A DNA stretch of 64,000 bases from Acidobacteriota bacterium (GTDB lineage Bacteria; Acidobacteriota; Thermoanaerobaculia; Thermoanaerobaculales; Thermoanaerobaculaceae): assembly GCA_016213675.1 (NCBI GenBank), contig JACQZW010000050.1, forward strand, positions 30,216 through 94,215, in the 5' to 3' direction. Shown piece after piece: positions 59,025-64,000 of the stretch. The notes beneath the pieces are model-generated. The model had not been told where the DNA came from. It saw nothing but the letters and a program-made list of their open reading frames with translations, and did not search any database. The position numbers and the translations under genes were made by a program. Position 1 is the first letter of the stretch; every line of letters starts with the position of its first letter.

Positions 59025-60256
59025 CACTCGTACCTCAGCGCCACGACGGGGTCGAGACGCGCCGCTTTGATCGCCGGGAAGAAGCCGAACACCAGGCCGA
59101 CGGTGCCCGCCGACAGCATGGCGGCGACGATCATGGTCGGGGTCAGCACCGCCATCTGGTCGAGGAGGTACGCAATGGCGTGGACGAACCCGACACCGAG
59201 CACGAGGCCGATCGCCCCGCCGAGGCCGGTCACGATCGCGCTCTCGACGAGGAACTGCACCCCGATGTGCCACCCCTTGGCGCCGAGTGCCTTGCGCACG
59301 CCGACCTCGCGCATCCGCTCGGTGAAGCTCGCCATCAGGATGTTGGCCACCACGATGCCGCCGACGATCAGCGAGATGAGGCCGCAGGCGAGGAAGGTGA
59401 AGTCGTAGACCTTGCCCTGCTGCTCCATCTGCTCCATGCGGTCCTTGCGGTCGAAGATCCGGTAGTCCTCGACGCCGTGGCGGGCGAGCAGGAGCCGCTT
59501 GAGCGCCGGCGCCGCCTCCTGGTGGGCCTCGACGCTGGCGAGGCGGAAGCCGATCTCGTCGACGCGGCGCGAGCCCGCCCCGACCTCCCGCGCTTGCATG
59601 GCGGTGATCGGAACCATGATGACTTCGTTCATCCAGCCGAGGGCGTTGTAGGTGTCGGCCTTGCTCCAGTAGAACTCCCGGTAGCGCAGCAAGCCGGCGA
59701 CCCGGAACGAGTTGTCGCCCAGGCGGATCGTCTTGCCGATCGGGTCCTCGGTGCCGAAGAACTCCCGCGCCCGGTCGTCGCCGAGCACACACACCGAGGC
59801 CGAGGTGGTGACGTCCTCGTCGGTGATGAAGCGCCCGCGGCCGACCTGCAGCTCGTGGAGCTCGGCGTAGCCCGGCGCGACCCCGGAGACGGTGTAGGTC
59901 TTGGCGAGGCGGGGCGTCTGCACCAGCTCGCGGCGCCGCACCGACGGCTCGACCAGCTCGAACCCCGCGATGCGGGCGCGGATCGCCTCGACGTCGTCGA
60001 CGGTCAAGCCCCGGCTCGCCTGCTGCCGCGCGGTGCCGCGCACCACCGTGGCCGGCTGCGGGTAGACGATCATCTTGAGCACGCCGCCGGTCTCCGACCA
60101 GTACTTCATGCTCTGGGCGCGCTCGCCGGCCATCAGGCCCATGGTGCCGACCACCGAGGCCACGCCGAGCACCACGCCGAGGGTTTGCAGGGCGGTGCGG
60201 CCGGCATGGGCACGGACGTCGGCGAACCCGTCGGAGACGACCTCGAGGAGGTTCAT
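59024..60256 (-). CDS. MacB/FtsX-type ABC transporter permease (first)
   Basis: A protein of 410 residues with the same layout as the next permease: a helix at about 21-43, a periplasmic core (45-280), three C-terminal helices, the coupling block SFTERMREVGVRKALGAKGWHIGVQFLVE and FFPAIKAARLDPVVALRYE. The LYG-like core strands (VSGVAPGYAELHELQVGRGRFI, VCVLGDDRAREFFG) are those of MacB. It begins 7 bp after the ATPase gene. Together with the adaptor and ATPase it forms a tripartite MacAB-like exporter; the outer-membrane channel is not encoded here. Confidence 0.92.
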   Translation of the reverse strand: MNLLEVVSDGFADVRAHAGRTALQTLGVVLGVASVVGTMGLMAGERAQSMKYWSETGGVLKMIVYPQPATVVRGTARQQASRGLTVDDVEAIRARIAGFELVEPSVRRRELVQTPRLAKTYTVSGVAPGYAELHELQVGRGRFITDEDVTTSASVCVLGDDRAREFFGTEDPIGKTIRLGDNSFRVAGLLRYREFYWSKADTYNALGWMNEVIMVPITAMQAREVGAGSRRVDEIGFRLASVEAHQEAAPALKRLLLARHGVEDYRIFDRKDRMEQMEQQGKVYDFTFLACGLISLIVGGIVVANILMASFTERMREVGVRKALGAKGWHIGVQFLVESAIVTGLGGAIGLVLGVGFVHAIAYLLDQMAVLTPTMIVAAMLSAGTVGLVFGFFPAIKAARLDPVVALRYE

Positions 60257-60263
60257 GCCGCCC

Positions 60264-60956
60264 TCACGCCGCCCGCGCCTGGTCGGTCGCGACCTTGCCG
60301 TCGACGATCCGCACGACGCGCCTGGCGTGGGCGGCGACGTTGGGGTCGTGGGTGACCAGGATGACGGTCTGACCGATGCCGTTCAGCGCGTCGAAGATGT
60401 CCATCACCTCGTTGCCGGTGGACTGGTCGAGGTTGCCAGTCGGCTCGTCGGCGAGGAGCAGCGCCGGCTCGGTGACGAGCGCCCGGGCGATCGCCGCCCG
60501 CTGGCGCTGGCCGCCGGAGAGTTGGCTCGGCCGGTGCTTCGCGCGGTCCGCCAGCGACACTTGGTCGAGCATCTGCATCGCCCGCCGGTTGCGCTCCACC
60601 GACGCCACACCGCCGTACAGCAGCGGCAGCTCGACGTTGCGCAGCAGGCTCGCCCGGGGCAGCAGGTTGAAGCTCTGGAAGACGAAGCCGATGAACCGGT
60701 TGCGCAGCTCAGCCAGCTTGCCGGAGGAGTACGTCGAGACCTCGGTGCCGTCGAGCTTGTAGCTGCCCTTGGTCGGCGAGTCGAGGCAGCCGATGATGTG
60801 CATCAGCGTCGACTTGCCCGAGCCCGACGGCCCCATGATCGCCAGGTAGTCGCCGCGCTCGACCACGAGGTCGATGCCGCGCAGCGCGTCCACCGCGACC
60901 TCACCCGTGTCGTACGTCTTCCACAGGTCGGCGAGCTCGATGAGCGGCGTGCTCAC
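60264..60956 (-). CDS. ABC transporter ATPase, MacB/LolD type
   Basis: A protein of 230 residues. Walker A is [15 protein letters not shown], followed by the Q-loop [22 protein letters not shown]. The signature is [15 protein letters not shown], Walker B is [12 protein letters not shown], and the switch His is in [13 protein letters not shown]. The segment [15 protein letters not shown] is usual in the MacB/LolD group. Its GTG start overlaps the adaptor's stop (GTGA). It energises the two permeases downstream in the same operon. Confidence 0.95.
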   Translation of the reverse strand: MSTPLIELADLWKTYDTGEVAVDALRGIDLVVERGDYLAIMGPSGSGKSTLMHIIGCLDSPTKGSYKLDGTEVSTYSSGKLAELRNRFIGFVFQSFNLLPRASLLRNVELPLLYGGVASVERNRRAMQMLDQVSLADRAKHRPSQLSGGQRQRAAIARALVTEPALLLADEPTGNLDQSTGNEVMDIFDALNGIGQTVILVTHDPNVAAHARRVVRIVDGKVATDQARAA

Positions 60957-62200
60957 CGCCCGTTCTCCTTCTTCTTCGGCCGGGTCGGATCCTCGAGTGC
61001 GACCTCCTCGCCCTCGGCGAGCCCGTTCAGGATCTGCATGTGAGAGAGTGAGGCGAGCATCGTCTCGACCTTGCGCTCCTCGAAACGCTGCTTCCAGGCC
61101 TCGCGCGGGTCGGGGGTGGCCTTGGGCTCGGCCTTCTTGGCCTCGTCGGCCTTCTTGCCGGTGTCTGCAGCCGCAGCCTTCTCCGGCTCCTTCGCCTTGC
61201 CGTTCTTGACCGGTGCCGGCTTCTTGACGTAGACCACCTCGCCGTCGTCGCGCCGGAACACCGACTCGACCGGGACGGCCAGGACGTGCTCAGCCCGCTC
61301 GCCCTTGATCGAGACGTTGGCGGTCATGCCGGTGCGCAGCTCCTTGCCCTGGGTGTCGAGCGTCACCTCGACGTCGAACACCTTGACCTGGTCCTGCAGC
61401 CGGGCGGCCGGCGAGATGCGCGACACCTTGCCGGAGAAGCGCACCTTCGGATAGGCGTCGAGGGTGATGGTGACCGGCGAGTCGAGGCGCACCTTGCCGA
61501 TGTCGACCTCCGCGACGCCCGCCTTGACGATCATCTTCGACAGGTCGGCGACCGTGGCGATGACCGTGCCGGCGTTGAACGACCCGGCGCCGGTGACCGC
61601 TTCGCCGTACTCGACGGCGCGCTTGATGACGACCCCGGACATCGGCGAGACGATGTGGAGCACCTGCTGCGGGTTGGTCGACAGCGGCACGCCCGAGGAC
61701 TCGACGATGCCGGCCTTCTCGCGGGCCGCGTCGAGCGACTCCTGCGCGCCTTTGAAACGGGTCTCGGCGACGCGCAGGATCTCCTGCGACACCAGCCCGC
61801 TCTTGTACAGCTCGAGCTTGGCGTGGTAGTCCTTCTCGGCGTCGCCGAAGTCGATCGCCTGCGCATTGACGTTGCGGCGCACCGCCGACAGCGTCTGCGC
61901 CTGGTTGACGTCGGGCTCGATGGCGGCGAGGAGCTGGCCCTTGGTCACGGTGTCGCCCTCGCGCATCGGCAGGTCGACGACCTTGCCCGACAGCGCCGAC
62001 TTCACGTCGACCTTCACCTCGGGCTCGACGGTGCCGATCTCGGTCACCTCGACCTGGACGTCCGCGAACGCCACCTTGGCAATCGGCGTGTCGAGCTTCT
62101 CCTCCGCCGGTCCGCGCGAGCGCGACGCCCAAGCTCCTACCGCCGCCCCCACCAGGACCCCGACGACTCCGCCGATCACCCACTTCTTCTTCCGTGTCAT
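60953..62200 (-). CDS. MacA/HlyD-type periplasmic adaptor subunit
   Basis: A protein of 415 residues. An N-terminal membrane anchor (about 6-26) is followed by a lipoyl half (VKSALSGKVVDLPMREGDTVTKGQLLAAI), an alpha-hairpin (about 95-165), the second lipoyl half with IVSPMSGVVIKRAVEYGEAV, and a beta-barrel (VRLDSPVTITLDAYPKVRFSGKVSRI). Near residues 330-375 an insertion rich in Lys/Glu/Ala/Pro interrupts the membrane-proximal domain. It bridges the MacB-like permeases to an outer-membrane channel. The ATG follows GGAGGCGGCAAC. It is the first gene of the operon and is divergent from the cytochrome gene. Confidence 0.92.
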   Translation of the reverse strand: MTRKKKWVIGGVVGVLVGAAVGAWASRSRGPAEEKLDTPIAKVAFADVQVEVTEIGTVEPEVKVDVKSALSGKVVDLPMREGDTVTKGQLLAAIEPDVNQAQTLSAVRRNVNAQAIDFGDAEKDYHAKLELYKSGLVSQEILRVAETRFKGAQESLDAAREKAGIVESSGVPLSTNPQQVLHIVSPMSGVVIKRAVEYGEAVTGAGSFNAGTVIATVADLSKMIVKAGVAEVDIGKVRLDSPVTITLDAYPKVRFSGKVSRISPAARLQDQVKVFDVEVTLDTQGKELRTGMTANVSIKGERAEHVLAVPVESVFRRDDGEVVYVKKPAPVKNGKAKEPEKAAAADTGKKADEAKKAEPKATPDPREAWKQRFEERKVETMLASLSHMQILNGLAEGEEVALEDPTRPKKKENGR

Positions 62201-62333
62201 GTTGCCGCCTCCACCGCAGTCACGAGTCATACGGACGCCGGGCCGTCCGGGTTCACCCGTGACACTCCCTTGACTTGGCCGGCGTCCGGTAGGAATGTAC
62301 TTAAATGTGATGTTCTGCACACGGGAGGCAGGA

Positions 62334-63701
62334 ATGTCCAGGCGGCTCCTCGTCACGTCCGTGGCGCTGTCGTTCACCGCGCTCGTCGCGGCCCAGACCA
62401 CCCCCAAGGTCAGCGACGACGCCCTGGGGACAATCCCCTACGACAAGTTCGAGCGGCCGGCGGCATGCGCCACCTGCCACACCGACATTGCCCGCCAACA
62501 CGAGCAGGCGATGATGTCACAGGCCTATACCCACCACTGGGACGAGATCGAGTACTTCGAGCTCGCCGTGCCGCACGCCGGCAAGGAACCCAAGGTGGCC
62601 GGCGTGAAGGCCGGCTGCAACGGCTGTCACGCGCCGCTCGCCTTCCTGGCCGGTGACGTCCCGCCGAAGAAGCCGGCCGAAGGCAGCCGGGCCAACGAGT
62701 CGGTGTCCTGCGACCTCTGCCACAGCATCACCGGCTTCTCGGGCGACCTGCCGTACAACTTCAACTGGATCTCGTCGCCCGGCAAGGTCAAGCAGGGTCC
62801 GCGCCCGGGCGTCGTCAGCCCGCACCACGAGACGCGCGAGAACCCCTTCCTGCGCTCCGCCGAGTTCTGCGGGACCTGCCACAACGAGAAGGACCCCTGG
62901 GGTCTGTTCGTCAAGTCGACGCACCTGGAGTGGAAGGAGGGGCCGCACGGCAAGGGCGGGATCGTCTGCCAGCAGTGCCACATGCCGCCGGCCCCCGGGC
63001 GCTCGGCGCGCATGGGGTCCGACCTCCCCGACATGCGCCAGCACCTCTTCCACGGCGCCCACGACCCCGGCAAGCTCGCCGGCGTCGCCGAGGTCCGCAT
63101 CCACCCGGAGACCCGCGAGGCGGAGCCGGGCGACACCATGAAGCTCACCGCCGTCGTGGTCAACGCCAAGGCCGGCCACAAGATCCCGTCGGGGTCGGCG
63201 GAGGAGCGGGTGCTGTGGATGCACGTCGAGGCCACCGACGCCAAGGGTGCCACCTACCACCTGCCGGTCGACCGCAAGGGCTTCAAGGACGAGGACTTCA
63301 CCGTCGCCTCCGCGACCGCGATGGCGTACCAGGACATCGGCGACATCAAGGGATTCGCGAACTTCCCCGGCCTCAAGCGCGACGGGACCTACGCGGCGAT
63401 GGCCCCCGGCGACCGCATCTTCCGCCTGCCCTACCTGGATCCGCAGGGACGCATGACCATCGCCCAGTGGAACACCGCCGCGTTCGCCACCGACTACCGC
63501 CTGGCGCCGCTGTCGGCGGTGTCCGAGACGCTCACCTGGAAGCTCCCGGACGCCCTGCCGGCGGGAGACGTGACGGTGACGGCGAAGATCTACTACTCCC
63601 GGCTCGTGTCGTCGGTCGGCGAGTACCTCGCGGTCCCCGCCGAGGAGTGGGCGCCCGTCGAGATCAACACGCACCAGACCACGTTCACCGTGCTTCCGTG
63701 A
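62334..63701 (+). CDS. Secreted pentahaem c-type cytochrome
   Basis: A protein of 455 residues. The ATG at 62334 has GGGAGGCAGGA before it and a signal peptide after it (LLVTSVALSFTALVAAQ). There are five CxxCH haem sites: CATCH (45-49), CNGCH (95-99), CDLCH (126-130), CGTCH (179-183) and CQQCH (212-216). The haem layout resembles the cytochrome c554 / multihaem NrfA-HAO-like family. The C-terminal 220 residues are haem-free and beta-rich (AEPGDTMKLTAVVVNAKAGHKIPSGSAEER), probably an Ig-like domain. It would transfer electrons in the periplasm or on the surface. The partner is unknown; a second cytochrome gene follows after 11 bp. Confidence 0.9.
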   Translation: MSRRLLVTSVALSFTALVAAQTTPKVSDDALGTIPYDKFERPAACATCHTDIARQHEQAMMSQAYTHHWDEIEYFELAVPHAGKEPKVAGVKAGCNGCHAPLAFLAGDVPPKKPAEGSRANESVSCDLCHSITGFSGDLPYNFNWISSPGKVKQGPRPGVVSPHHETRENPFLRSAEFCGTCHNEKDPWGLFVKSTHLEWKEGPHGKGGIVCQQCHMPPAPGRSARMGSDLPDMRQHLFHGAHDPGKLAGVAEVRIHPETREAEPGDTMKLTAVVVNAKAGHKIPSGSAEERVLWMHVEATDAKGATYHLPVDRKGFKDEDFTVASATAMAYQDIGDIKGFANFPGLKRDGTYAAMAPGDRIFRLPYLDPQGRMTIAQWNTAAFATDYRLAPLSAVSETLTWKLPDALPAGDVTVTAKIYYSRLVSSVGEYLAVPAEEWAPVEINTHQTTFTVLP

Positions 63702-63712
63702 GGGGGGATCGA

Positions 63713-64000
63713 ATGAACCAGAACCGTTTGCTCGTCACCGTCGTCATCGTTGCCATCGCCCTGCTCGCCGTGCTGTCGGCGCGCGACGCCGGTGCGATCC
63801 CGGCGTTCGCCCGCAAGTACCAGCTCTCCTGCTCCACCTGCCACGCCCCCTTCCCGCGCCTCAAGCCGTACGGCGAGGAGTTCGCCGCCCGCGGCTTCCG
63901 CATGGAGGACGCGTCCAAGGAGCCGTCCCGCGCCACCTTCGACGTCGGCGACCCGCTCCTCACGCTGTCCCGCGACCTGCCCCTGGCCGTCCGTTTCGAC
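63713..64000 (+). CDS. Monohaem c-type cytochrome, probably fused to a barrel (5' part only)
   Basis: The first 96 codons are present and the gene runs off the right edge. The signal peptide (LLVTVVIVAIALLAVLSARDAGA) is followed at once by ARKYQLSCSTCHAPFPRL, one CxxCH site. KPYGEEFAARGFRM matches the start of a family of cytochrome-fused outer-membrane proteins that I recall; the barrel would lie outside the window. AGGGGGGATCG precedes the ATG. It is 11 bp from the pentahaem cytochrome gene, so the two probably form one electron-transfer unit. Confidence 0.7.
   Translation, partial: MNQNRLLVTVVIVAIALLAVLSARDAGAIPAFARKYQLSCSTCHAPFPRLKPYGEEFAARGFRMEDASKEPSRATFDVGDPLLTLSRDLPLAVRFD

Noticed and set aside
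62270..62300. TTGACT as a -35 of the pentahaem cytochrome gene
   Set aside because: The nearest -10-like sequence (TAGGAA) is only 14 bases away, and nothing better lies at 16-18 bases.

Overview
The window is very GC-rich by eye (around 70%) and densely coded on both strands, with many GTG/TTG starts and 1-20 bp gene overlaps. The gene content suggests a Gram-negative, respiring, soil or sediment type bacterium: hybrid PAS kinases, secreted proteins with a WxTxxWxxNP motif, a pentahaem cytochrome, TSUP and porin genes, MacAB and an IspH pathway. An Acidobacteriota lineage such as Thermoanaerobaculia is my best guess. This is inferred from gene style only; Myxococcota or Gemmatimonadota cannot be excluded. 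I see no phage, transposon, CRISPR array, rRNA or tRNA.

Layout. 1-3.0 kb: the 5' part of a secreted isoaspartyl O-methyltransferase, a secreted amidohydrolase and a Tat-exported asparaginase-type Ntn hydrolase. 3.1-11.3 kb: two adjacent, paralogous multi-PAS hybrid kinases and a small secreted protein. 11.4-17.4 kb: M28/PDZ peptidase, chorismate synthase, IspH, a DUF1287 protein, a LigB-type dioxygenase and a membrane protein. 17.6-30.9 kb: a long one-direction cluster. It starts with an NtrB/NtrC-like pair. A near-consensus sigma-54 promoter with a dyad upstream follows, and then a degenerate receiver, a phosphate-selective-type porin, membrane proteins including a TauE/SafE transporter and two very small ones, a receiver/cache-kinase/receiver trio, and a PEP-synthase-like protein whose TIM barrel is replaced by an unrecognised domain. 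This is the best candidate for an undescribed system.

31-35.5 kb: a secreted protein translationally coupled to an M4 metallopeptidase, whose start region carries a tetranucleotide repeat that separates a strong ATG from the reading frame. 35.9-41.2 kb: an orphan receiver, an Hpt/receiver/GGDEF protein, a receiver and a hybrid kinase forming a phosphorelay. 41.4-48 kb: L31, RF1, PrmC, a YgjP-like peptidase, a 5'-nucleotidase, a Tam-like methyltransferase and a nitrilase. 48-53.5 kb: M43 peptidase, quinone reductase, arginase, a haem DUF3365 protein, an acetate-transporter-family protein and a HAD hydrolase. 53.6-62.2 kb: RNase E/G, PabC/PabB and a MacAB-type export operon. 62.3-64 kb: a pentahaem cytochrome and the start of a second cytochrome.

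Three window-wide patterns cut across the genes. First, at least nine genes have a TANNNT-like -10 box about 6 nt before the start codon and no leader, which implies leaderless mRNAs. Second, short degenerate tandem heptamers (7-bp period) sit in six intergenic gaps. Third, signalling genes are unusually dense: five histidine kinases and seven receiver proteins.
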